DNA from: JANXQG01 sp963775975
Lineage (GTDB): Bacteria; Planctomycetota; Planctomycetia; Pirellulales; Thermoguttaceae
Assembly (NCBI GenBank): GCA_963775975.1
Contig: CAVZKX010000002.1
Location: forward strand, 1,364,001 to 1,428,000
Length of the DNA: 64,000 nucleotides
Direction of reading: 5' to 3'
Under the pieces are notes generated by a model. The model was not told the origin of the DNA, searched no databases, and worked only from the letters and a program-made list of their open reading frames with translations. This document shows positions 52,389 to 59,895 of this stretch, piece after piece. Numbering within the stretch: position 1 is the stretch's first letter; each line of letters opens with the position of its first letter. The translations under genes and the position numbers were made by a program.

Positions 52389-54288
52389 CCTCCGCGCGCT
52401 CCTCATCGAGGACAACGCCGCGGACGCCGATCTCCTCGTCGAAATGCTCGCTGGCGAAGAGCAATTCATCCGCATCGATCGCGTCGAGTGCATGGCCGAC
52501 GCCGAGTCGTTTCTGAAGGAAATGACCGACATCGATGCGATTCTGCTGGACCTGGGGCTGCCCGACTGCGACGGGCTCGATTCGTTGGCGCGGGCCACGA
52601 GCGCGGCGCGGCACGTGCCGGTCGTCGTCTTGACGGGTCTGGACGATGAAGAGTTGGGCATCGAAGCAGTCCGCAAGGGCGCCCAGGACTATCTGCCGAA
52701 GGGGCATGCCACGCCGCGCATATTGGCGCGCGTGATTCACCATGCCGTCGAACGGAACCGGATAGTCGAGGCCCGAAGCCAGTTCCTGGCAAACGTCAGC
52801 CACGAATTGCGCACGCCGATGAACGCCATATTAGGGATGATCGACCTGGCGCTCCGCAACGACCTGAGCCATACCGTCAGGGACTATCTGAGCACGGCCC
52901 GCGAGTCGGCCGACTTGCTGCTCGGCCTGCTGAACAACTTGTTGGATTCGGCAAAAATCGCTTCTGGACACTTGGAACTGGAAAGTGCTCCGCTGAGCAT
53001 TGGCCAGATTGTGGACCAGACCGCGCACGTGCTCGCCGCTCGCGCCGGCGAAAAGGGGCTCGCCTTTCATTACGCGGTGCCGGACAACGTGCCCCCCTCG
53101 GTGCTCGGGGACAAGCTCCGCTTGCGGCAGGTGCTCTTGAATCTGGGCGGCAACGCGGTCAAGTTCACCGAACGCGGCGAAGTGTCGTTGGACGTCCAGG
53201 TCGAGTCGCTCGATCGCGGCGAGGCCTGCTTGAAGTTCGTCATCCGCGATACGGGAGTTGGCATCCCGCAAGAGGATTTGGACCGCATCTTCAAACCTTT
53301 TACGCAAGCCGATGCGTCCACGGCCCGCCAGTTCGGTGGCACCGGCCTCGGGCTTTCCATCTCCGCCGACCTGGTCGCCATGATGCGCGGCAAGTTGTGG
53401 GCGGAAAGCGAACCGGACGAGGGCAGCATCTTTTACTTCACCGTTTGCCTGCCCGTGTCCTCCGAACTTGTGCCGTCGCGCGAGGCCTCGACCACGTCGT
53501 TTCCCGCGCTCGCGAAGGCGCTGCGCATCCTTTTGGTTGAGGACAACTCCGCCAGCCAGAAACTCGCCGTGCATCTGTTCCGCGAAGCGGGCCACGCGGT
53601 TGACGTTGCCGAAGACGGCCGAAAGGCGCTGGAAATGATCGAAGAAGCCGCCTACGACGTGGTGCTCATGGATGTGCAGATGCCGGTCATGGATGGCCTA
53701 ACGGCAACGGCGGCCATTCGCGCCCGCGAACCGCCCGGCACGCATGTGCCGATTATCGCCATGACGGCGCGGGCCATGAAAGGCGATCGCGAACGCTGTT
53801 TGGCGGCCGGCATGGACGAATACATCTCCAAACCTATCGACGCAGGCCAGGTGTTTGCCGAGATCCGGCGATTGACTGAAGGCGCCGGCCGGGAGCGCAG
53901 TTCCCATTCCGATCTCGCGAGTGGCAAGGCGCTGGACACCGCCGAAGTTTTCAGTCTGCCGGCGGCGCTGGAACGCTGCTGCCAAAGCCGCGAGCTGTTA
54001 AGCGAGTTGGCCGACTGCTTGTTTGCCGATGACGAGCTATTGTTTCCTCAGATGAACGCCGCGCTGAATCGCGATGACTTTCCCGAGGTCGGCCGGTTGG
54101 TGCATCGCTTGAAAGGAACTCTCGTGTGCTTGGCGACCCAGCCGCTCATCGACGCGGCGACCGACGTCGAACGCGATGCCAGGGACCGCAAAGCCAGCAC
54201 CCGGGAAGCGCTCCATGTCCTGCAGACGAAGATCACGGCGCTAAAGGCGGCTCTGTCGGAGTTCGGGCTGCCGGGACGAAGCGAATGA
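52375..54288 (+). CDS. Hybrid sensor kinase: receiver, HisKA, HATPase, receiver, Hpt
   Basis: A 637-residue cytoplasmic phosphorelay hub. The start at 52375 sits within the end of the preceding gene. An N-terminal receiver (LLIEDNAADADLLVEMLAGE, AILLDLGLPDCDGLDSLARA, YLPKGHATP) replaces a sensor domain. The HisKA site is QFLANVSHELRTPMNAILGM. The HATPase shows LNLGGNAVKFTERGEV, IRDTGVGIPQEDLDRIFKPF and GGTGLGLSISADLV. The second receiver is ILLVEDNSASQKLAVHLFRE with DVVLMDVQMPVMDGLTATAA. The C-terminal Hpt has its His in VGRLVHRLKGTLVCLATQPL. The frame is intact. It is likely driven by the upstream CHASE3 kinase or lone receiver. Confidence 0.94.
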   Translation: MGEASLRALLIEDNAADADLLVEMLAGEEQFIRIDRVECMADAESFLKEMTDIDAILLDLGLPDCDGLDSLARATSAARHVPVVVLTGLDDEELGIEAVRKGAQDYLPKGHATPRILARVIHHAVERNRIVEARSQFLANVSHELRTPMNAILGMIDLALRNDLSHTVRDYLSTARESADLLLGLLNNLLDSAKIASGHLELESAPLSIGQIVDQTAHVLAARAGEKGLAFHYAVPDNVPPSVLGDKLRLRQVLLNLGGNAVKFTERGEVSLDVQVESLDRGEACLKFVIRDTGVGIPQEDLDRIFKPFTQADASTARQFGGTGLGLSISADLVAMMRGKLWAESEPDEGSIFYFTVCLPVSSELVPSREASTTSFPALAKALRILLVEDNSASQKLAVHLFREAGHAVDVAEDGRKALEMIEEAAYDVVLMDVQMPVMDGLTATAAIRAREPPGTHVPIIAMTARAMKGDRERCLAAGMDEYISKPIDAGQVFAEIRRLTEGAGRERSSHSDLASGKALDTAEVFSLPAALERCCQSRELLSELADCLFADDELLFPQMNAALNRDDFPEVGRLVHRLKGTLVCLATQPLIDAATDVERDARDRKASTREALHVLQTKITALKAALSEFGLPGRSE

Positions 54289-54292
54289 CGGT

Positions 54293-54331
54293 AAAGAAAA
54301 TCGCGCCGCCGACTGTGTGTCGGCGGCGCGA
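54293..54331 (-). terminator. Strong hairpin terminator of the PRC-barrel gene
   Basis: TCGCGCCGCCGAC and GTCGGCGGCGCGA form a 13-base perfect stem with a five-base loop. On the minus strand it is followed by TTTTCTTTA. It lies between the convergent hybrid-kinase and PRC-barrel genes and may serve both strands. Confidence 0.85.
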
Positions 54332-54350
54332 GGGTTACTTGGTTTAAGAG

Positions 54351-55220
54351 TTATTTGGGCTGCCGGTCCGAGTCCGTCTCATGCCCATTTTTGGGCTTGT
54401 CCACGGACTCTGTTTTCGGCTTGTCAGCTTGCTTCTCAGAACGCTGCCCGGCGGCGGGCGGCTGCTCCTGCGGCTGTTGCTGGAGTCGCTGCTGAGGCTG
54501 CGGCTCACGCGGATTCGGCTGCTGCGGGTGAGTGCGATCGCCCGAGCGCGGGTCATTCGGCAGGGCTGGCCGGTCTTCGCGGCCGCCGGTTTCCGGGCGA
54601 GCGGCGCTATGCTCGACGCGTTGATAATATTGCCGCGCGCTGGTAAACGGACGCATATCTTGCCCTGTGGTCCAACTGTTCACGGCCAATCGCGGCGCCT
54701 TGCCGAACTCTTCTGGCGACATGTTCATGGTGAAGTAGTTGGTCCGCCGCTGGGCGTCGAAACCGACCTGAAACGCGTTAAACGGGACGATCAGGTAGTC
54801 GCCGTTCCAGCCGGCAATCTGCGGGGCGACGGCGAAGTAAATCGTCGGACAATCGCCGCCTTGGTAGTCGACGATGAAATCGCGGATCGTACCCAGATTC
54901 TGCCGGTTCGAGTTCCAAATATTCATTCCGATCAAATTGCGGCCGTGGAGGAAGCGCGCATCGGCGCCGGCTTGTGCTCCGGCTTCTCCAGCCACCGCGT
55001 TGTTGGCCGGGGCGCCGGCGGGCTGCGTCGGATTGGCCTGTGCCGCCGGCTGCCCATTTACTTGACGTGCTACCGGCTGGCCGGGGACAACCTGTGTAGG
55101 CGGCTGCTGTGCGGGCACAACTCGCCGCGACCCGAACAACTGCCCTTCGGCATTCTGAGCCGCGAGCGCCGACGCGATTACTACCGCGGCGGCGACGATT
55201 CTTTTGAACGAGGCGTACAT
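54351..55220 (-). CDS. Secreted PRC-barrel protein with disordered Pro/Gln tail
   Basis: A 289-residue exported protein. ATG 55220 follows GGGAGAG and opens a signal peptide (MYASFKRIVAAAVVIASALA). A Pro/Gln/Ala linker leads to a PRC-barrel at about residues 90-180 (LHGRNLIGMNIWNSNRQNLG, TIRDFIVDYQGGDCPTIYFA, NGDYLIVPFNAFQVGFDAQR). The last 80 residues are low-complexity Gln/Pro/Lys (PQPQQRLQQQPQEQPPA). Exported PRC-barrel proteins of this type recur in stress gene sets with DUF3309 and BON proteins. A near-perfect sigma-54 promoter lies 155 bases upstream and a strong terminator follows. Confidence 0.87.
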   Translation of the reverse strand: MYASFKRIVAAAVVIASALAAQNAEGQLFGSRRVVPAQQPPTQVVPGQPVARQVNGQPAAQANPTQPAGAPANNAVAGEAGAQAGADARFLHGRNLIGMNIWNSNRQNLGTIRDFIVDYQGGDCPTIYFAVAPQIAGWNGDYLIVPFNAFQVGFDAQRRTNYFTMNMSPEEFGKAPRLAVNSWTTGQDMRPFTSARQYYQRVEHSAARPETGGREDRPALPNDPRSGDRTHPQQPNPREPQPQQRLQQQPQEQPPAAGQRSEKQADKPKTESVDKPKNGHETDSDRQPK

Positions 55221-55375
55221 CTTTACTCTCCCTTTCGTGCCAGTTTGTTGCTCGATAAGCCTGGTAGACCGACCTGGTCGCCGAAACGGCACGATGATTC
55301 AATTGCGACCACGGAAAGTTCCAGTGGGCCGGCGCCACTTGATTGGCCGGCCCTTTCGTCTGAGTCGTCGGGTTG

Positions 55376-55392
55376 TGCAATGCACGTGCCAT
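55376..55392 (-). promoter_or_regulatory. Sigma-54 promoter for the PRC-barrel gene (near-perfect consensus)
   Basis: On the minus strand ATGGCACGTGCATTGCA matches TGGCACGnnnnTTGCa at every consensus position, with GG and GC ten bases apart. It is the best sigma-54 site seen in the window. Confidence 0.85.
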
Positions 55393-55458
55393 CATAAAAG
55401 CAAGATAGCAATTCTTGAATCAGAACGAGTGCCAGTGAACCACTTTGATTCCGTGGCA

Positions 55459-55475
55459 TGGGAACAAGGTTTGCT
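55459..55475 (+). promoter_or_regulatory. Weak sigma-54-like site for the AI-2E-family gene
   Basis: TGGGAACAAGGTTTGCT has correct GG-N10-GC spacing and a good TTGCT -12 element but a poor -24 element. It is listed because it is divergent to the strong site at 55376 and points to the next gene. Confidence 0.35.
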
Positions 55476-55574
55476 TAACCAACCCCGGTCATCTCTAACA
55501 TCGAAACTGTGCAAGGAGAGCTCCCATGCGAGTTTGCAAGTTGTCAGTACTCCACTTGGCAGCAGAAGCGCATT

Positions 55575-56971
55575 ATGACTAGATCGTCAGCCGCACCCGC
55601 TTGGCAAACCGCCATCGTCGTCCTGTCCATCGCCGTCGTCGGCGCGGCCGTGCTGGCGTGGCTCTACTGGGCTCAAGCGGTGTGCATTCCCGTCGCTTTG
55701 GCCATGTTTCTGACTTTCGTGCTTTCGCCGCTTGTGACGGCGCTCCAGCGCCGCGGGGTCCCGCGGCCGCTCGCGGTCCTTATCCCCGTCGTCGCGGTGA
55801 CGTTTGTCTTGGGCGCTCTCGTATGGATGGTAGGGCGCAAGGCAAGGCTATGGCCATCGAGGCGCCAAAATATGCCGAGAACATTCGGGAAAAAATCAGG
55901 TCCTTCCGTACGCTCGGCGATGGTGCGCTGAGCAAGCGACTAGCGACACTGGCCCGTCAAATCACCGACGACCTGGATTCGCCTCCTGGCGGGAAAAGCG
56001 ATGCCGTCGGCGATGCCATCAAGCCTCCGCAGGTGCTCGTGCAAAAGGACACGCCCTCGTGGCTGGCCTTTTTGCCCTCGCTTTTGGGCCGACTGGCCGA
56101 GGCGCTCGGCGGTCTCGTAATGGCATTGGTCCTGTTGGTGTTCATGCTGATGAATCGCGAAGACCTGCGGAATCGCTTCATCCGCTTGCTGGGCCATGGC
56201 CGGCTCACGACAACGACCAAGGTTTTGGACGAAGCCAGCCAGCGCATTAGCCGTTATCTGGTGATGCAGTTGGGCGTCAACGGCATATTCGGGCTGACGC
56301 TCTCGCTCGGCCTGCTTGTGATCGGGCTCCCTTACGCGCTCTTGTGGGGCTTTTCGGCTTTTTTGCTGCGGTATATCCCATATATAGGCGTCTGGGTGGC
56401 CGCGGTGCCGCCCGTGCTCCTCAGCTTGGCCGTATTCGGAGGATGGATGCGGCCTTTGATGGTGCTGGGACTGTTCCTGATCATCGAGTTGACCACGAGC
56501 AATGTCGTCGAACCGCGGCTCTACGGCCGCAGCATCGGCGTTTCCGAGATTGCCCTGCTCGTGGCCGCCGCCTTCGGAGCTTTCTTTTGGGGTCCGATCG
56601 GAATTATACTCTCGAATCCGCTCGTGGTTTACCTCGTCGTCATAGGCAAGTACGTGCCCTCTCTCAGTTTTCTCGATGTACTCCTTGGCGACGGACCAGC
56701 ACTATCGGACGACGTATCCTATTACCAGCGATTGCTCGCATGCAATCGAGACGAGGCCAAAGAGATCTTTGCCGCGCGCGTCAAAGCGACATCGCTGCAA
56801 CAAGCATGCGATGAAATCCTGATCCCGGCTTTGACACACTTCAAGCGCGACCGCGATCGCGATGAATTGACGGAGGCAAACGCTCAATTCGTACTCGAGA
56901 CGACGTTCCGAAATCTTGAATGCGCAAGAACCGGACGATTTTGGCCGAGACACCGCAGCCACCGGCAATAG
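55575..56971 (+). CDS. AI-2E-family (PerM/TqsA-like) permease, membrane part (frame break)
   Basis: Multi-spanning inner-membrane protein. The start at 55575 (MTRSSAAPAWQTAIVVLSIA) begins the first two helices (VLAWLYWAQAVCIPVALAMF, LAVLIPVVAVTFVLGALVWM). A one-base break near 55835-55850 (TAGGGCGCAAGG) then shifts to the frame carrying KYAENIREKIRSFRTLGDGA and the remaining helices (LGRLAEALGGLVMALVLLVF, RYLVMQLGVNGIFGLTLSLG, LRYIPYIGVWVAAVPPVLLS). The family motif PRLYGRSIGVSEIALLVAAAF is intact. The substrate is unproven: AI-2 export is known for TqsA, and other members move ions or act in stress. The reading continues into the next entry after a second break. Confidence 0.87.
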
Positions 56972-57440
56972 CGATACCGCTTCCAAGGTTCGCATCTTGG
57001 CCTGCCCGGCTCATAATGAGGCGGACCATTTGTCGCTCGTAATGCTGAGCCGCCTGCTAAACCCGGCAAAGTGGGAAGTCGAAATCCTGCCCGCCGGCAC
57101 TCTCGCCTCCGAGCTGATCGCCCATGTCGCCGAACGTCGGCCGGGCCTGGTGTGCATCGCCGCGCTCCCGCCCGGCGGGCTCGCCCGCGCGCATTATCTG
57201 TGCAAACGGCTGATGGCACGCTACCCGGAAATCAAGCTGGTTGTGGGGCGGTGGGGGCTCAAACGAGGCCTCCATGACAGCCGCGAGCGGCTTCGACAGG
57301 CGGGAGTCCACTTCGTCGCGGCCACTCTCACGGAAACGCAAAACCAATTGCGCAGCCTTATGCCCACGCTGGCCTGGCAACAACGGGCCGGCGTGGACCC
57401 GGTATCAGCCGCCGATAAAGAGCCGGCGCCCTCCGTATGA
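56916..57440 (+). CDS. C-terminal B12-binding-like domain of the AI-2E-family permease (third frame)
   Basis: A 174-residue cytoplasmic extension read in a third frame. The join ETTFRN to LNAQEPDDFGRDTAATGNSD needs one base near 56912-56925, beside ATGCGCAAG. The domain has a Rossmann-like order: VRILACPAHNEADHLSLVML, then ASELIAHVAERRPGLVCIAA, then LCKRLMARYPEIKLVVGRWG. This resembles the cobalamin-binding fold of methyltransferases but lacks the DxHxxG cobalt-ligand motif. The frame has only a TTG at its start and no ribosome site, so it is a fused domain rather than a gene. A regulatory ligand- or protein-binding role is inferred. Confidence 0.65.
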   Translation: MNAQEPDDFGRDTAATGNSDTASKVRILACPAHNEADHLSLVMLSRLLNPAKWEVEILPAGTLASELIAHVAERRPGLVCIAALPPGGLARAHYLCKRLMARYPEIKLVVGRWGLKRGLHDSRERLRQAGVHFVAATLTETQNQLRSLMPTLAWQQRAGVDPVSAADKEPAPSV

Positions 57441-57458
57441 TTCTCGGCCGCCGCAGAT

Positions 57459-59204
57459 TTATTCCGCGTCGGTTCCTGGCATGGGCAGAGGCGGTGCGCT
57501 CGAAGGCACGTAATAACGATCGATTAGCTCGCGGATACGTTTGCGACTTTCGTCGGCCGATAGGTCCGCCTGCCGCTCGATTTCCTCCGTTTCTGCGCGC
57601 AACTGCTCATCCTTAATGCGGAGGCGAAACCAGCCGGAATAGTCGCCCTGGCGAAGATGGTGCATCCAGGTCTCCGCGTCGACCCCTTCGGCCAATTGCA
57701 GAAAGATCTGCAAGTTTTGTGCTCGTAAGTTGAGTCGTCCTTCGGGGCCGCGGAAGTAAAAACTTCGGTCGGGCGGCAGTTCGCCCAGCGCGTACTTTCG
57801 CACGTGGCGCTGGTGCTCGATGCGGGAGGGAGCAATTTTCATCGCATGAGGCTCACCACCCGCCGCCAGCGGCCAAAGCACGGCAACTCCGTCTTCTGCA
57901 TCGACTGTTTCCCATTGCGGCGGCGCTATATCGATTGGCTTGGAGAAGAGCGCGAAGGTCTCTTGCGGCGCCCGTCCGACGGCCAAAACAATGCCCAGGC
58001 TGCGAAGCGCCGCGGGGAGGACCTGATCTGGATGAACCGTGATGAAAACCGTCCTTTGCAGCAATTCGACCGCCGTCTGGTTCGGCTCCCACGATGCCGG
58101 CAATAGATGATGGGCCTCGTCAACGATCAGCCAGTGCGGACGCCCGGTGTGGGCTCGCATGTCGTGCAATCGCGGCAATAATTCGAGGAAGAACTGCGGG
58201 CGTTCCGCCACGGGAAGGCCGATAAGGTTCACGACGACGTTCTGCTTCGGCTTGGCGAGCACTTCCACGACCTCGTCCGCCATCGGGCTGCGACCGCCGC
58301 GGCCCAAGGTGACGGTGCCTTCAACGCCTTCATAATCCCCCTCCGGATCGATGACGCAGAACTGATATTCCGCGTCGATCAGCCGTTCCAAAAAGCTCGT
58401 GGCGGCAGTCGACTTGCCGGCGCCGGATGGTCCGCTAATCATAATGTTCGGACCGCGAGGCGAGAGCCTTACTTCCTGGTCGCCATCGCGGGTTCCTAAG
58501 AGCAAGCTTCGACGTTGCCGCCCGGCCTCGCGCGGTTCAAGGTCATCGGCCGCCAATTCCTCGATCAATTCGCCGACTCCCGCGCCATTGCAGCCGGAGG
58601 TCACCCAATCGGCATGTTCCTTCAACGCCGGCAAGGCGTTAGCAACGGCCACGGAGAACTCGCTGAGGTCGAGTAGCGCGTGATCGTTCTCCGCGTCGCC
58701 TATCGCCACCACCTCGTGGCTCGATAGATCCAGGGAATCTAGCGCGGCGGCGAGCCCGGTGGCTTTATTGATGCCGGCGGGCAGGACCATGAGCCGGTCC
58801 TTATTGGCAATCATTTGCAGTTCGAGGCCCTGCTCGCGAATAACCGCGGAAATTACCGCTTCCTCCTCGCGCGGCGCCGAGACGATCACTCGACCTTTGC
58901 CAAGCTGCTGGATGTCGCGTCCGCCGAGAGCCTGAGTGAAGTCGGCCGGCAGCGGCGGAGCGAGCAATTTCTCCTGACCTTTCGCGGGGTCGTACAAGAC
59001 CGCGCCGTTCTCGGCTACAACGCAATGAAAAAGCTTGATCTCCTTCGATACTTGAAGCAAGTCGTCCAATTCGCGCCCAGTCACCAGAATCAACTTCCTG
59101 CCAGTGGAAAGAAGCTTCTCTAATCCGGCAATCGTTGCCGGCGCGATCCGGCCCTCGTGAGCAAGTGTGCCGTCGTAATCGCACGCCAGGGCATGATAGC
59201 GCAT
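57459..59204 (-). CDS. HAD-family phosphatase fused to a HerA/DUF87-type ATPase
   Basis: A 581-residue fusion with an intact frame. Residues 1-225 are a Cof/SPP-type HAD hydrolase: motif I CDYDGTLA (Asp9, Asp11), motif II ILVTGREL, the cap domain, and motif IV VVAIGDAENDHALLDL. From about residue 235 a P-loop ATPase follows, with Walker A NIMISGPSGAGKSTAATSFL, QFCVIDPEGDYEGVEGTVTL, PHWLIVDEAHHLLPASW (Walker B) and a Gln-rich sensor region. The C-terminus is charged and helical (RAETEEIERQADLSADESRK). HAD phosphatases of this branch act on small sugar phosphates. The HerA-like part suggests a motor or nucleotide-driven switch. No substrate can be named. Confidence 0.85.
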   Translation of the reverse strand: MRYHALACDYDGTLAHEGRIAPATIAGLEKLLSTGRKLILVTGRELDDLLQVSKEIKLFHCVVAENGAVLYDPAKGQEKLLAPPLPADFTQALGGRDIQQLGKGRVIVSAPREEEAVISAVIREQGLELQMIANKDRLMVLPAGINKATGLAAALDSLDLSSHEVVAIGDAENDHALLDLSEFSVAVANALPALKEHADWVTSGCNGAGVGELIEELAADDLEPREAGRQRRSLLLGTRDGDQEVRLSPRGPNIMISGPSGAGKSTAATSFLERLIDAEYQFCVIDPEGDYEGVEGTVTLGRGGRSPMADEVVEVLAKPKQNVVVNLIGLPVAERPQFFLELLPRLHDMRAHTGRPHWLIVDEAHHLLPASWEPNQTAVELLQRTVFITVHPDQVLPAALRSLGIVLAVGRAPQETFALFSKPIDIAPPQWETVDAEDGVAVLWPLAAGGEPHAMKIAPSRIEHQRHVRKYALGELPPDRSFYFRGPEGRLNLRAQNLQIFLQLAEGVDAETWMHHLRQGDYSGWFRLRIKDEQLRAETEEIERQADLSADESRKRIRELIDRYYVPSSAPPLPMPGTDAE

Positions 59205-59236
59205 GTTGAGAATTCTCGCTTAACATGCCGGCGCGT

Positions 59237-59253
59237 CGCACTTCGTATGCCAG
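59237..59253 (-). promoter_or_regulatory. Sigma-54-like site for the HAD-HerA gene
   Basis: On the minus strand CTGGCATACGAAGTGCG has GG-N10-GC spacing, a good TGGCA element and a partial TGC element. It lies about 33 bases upstream of the ATG at 59204. Confidence 0.42.
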
Positions 59254-59278
59254 AGAGCCAGGTGATTTTCGTCCGCCA

Positions 59279-59295
59279 TTGGAACATGAATTGCG
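59279..59295 (+). promoter_or_regulatory. Sigma-54-type promoter for the DksA/TraR gene
   Basis: TTGGAACATGAATTGCG keeps TTGG, AC and TTGC of the consensus with ten-base spacing. It diverges from the site at 59237 and lies 85 bases before the DksA-like ATG. Confidence 0.55.
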
Positions 59296-59379
59296 GCACC
59301 GCAACGGAGACATTACGACACCTGGCCCTAACGGGGCCAGCACCCCGAAAAATACATAGAGACAAACGAGGAGAACATC

Positions 59380-59874
59380 ATGTGGCGCTCTACCAATGCA
59401 AAGAACCGAACGTCGTCTCATCGTGAACGGCATCGTCAGCCAGATGAATTGGGCACGTTTGCGTCTCCCGGCACGAGCCGGTCGCTTAGGCGCTCGCCCG
59501 ATGATCGGAATCCTACGTCACAGGCAGGCACTCGGCGGCGATCGCTTCTCAAGCTGCATGCCCGAATGCAGCAGGACATTTCGCAAACCGCCGACTCGTT
59601 GCTATTGGACGGTCGCGAATTTGCGAGCGCGTCGCCTGATACGGCTGACATGGTGCGCGAGTTATGTGAACAAGACGTGGCGGCTAGCCTGTTGGTCAAC
59701 GTGTCGAACACCGTCGATCAAATCCAGGCCGCACTGGATCGCATGGATGAAGGAGGCTACGGCTACTGCGAGGATTGCGGTTCGAGGATCCCTGAGGAGC
59801 GATTGGAAGCGCTCCCCTACGCCACGCAATGCGTACAATGCGCCGGTCGCCGCGAAGCTGAAACCGGGCGATAG
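59380..59874 (+). CDS. DksA/TraR-family C4 zinc-finger protein
   Basis: A 164-residue protein with GAGGAG seven bases before ATG 59380. The N-terminal 50 residues are basic and poorly conserved. From about 60 a long coiled helix pair appears (LLKLHARMQQDISQTADSLL, ELCEQDVAASLLVNVSNTVD). The zinc finger has four Cys, in YGYCEDCGSRIPEERLEALP and ATQCVQCAGRRE. Family members bind the RNA polymerase secondary channel and change promoter choice during stress, with or without ppGpp. The coiled-coil tip lacks the clear DxxDxA motif of E. coli DksA, so it is better called TraR/DksA-like. It lies in the sigma-54-rich block. Confidence 0.87.
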   Translation: MWRSTNAKNRTSSHRERHRQPDELGTFASPGTSRSLRRSPDDRNPTSQAGTRRRSLLKLHARMQQDISQTADSLLLDGREFASASPDTADMVRELCEQDVAASLLVNVSNTVDQIQAALDRMDEGGYGYCEDCGSRIPEERLEALPYATQCVQCAGRREAETGR

Positions 59875-59895
59875 AGCCGCGGTACGTTCGGCCTC

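Larger units (their letters stand above)
55221..55574. other. Divergent regulatory gap between PRC-barrel and AI-2E-family genes
   Basis: 354 bases without a gene. It holds the two sigma-54-type sites described separately (55376-55392 minus, 55459-55475 plus). The long untranslated leaders this implies (about 145 and 85 bases) could carry activator sites or RNA regulation, but no conserved structure was recognised. Confidence 0.5.

Noticed and set aside
55221..55391. Additional sigma-54 site around GGCACGATGATTCAATTGC
   Set aside because: The GG and GC elements are fifteen bases apart instead of ten, so it cannot be a -24/-12 promoter.
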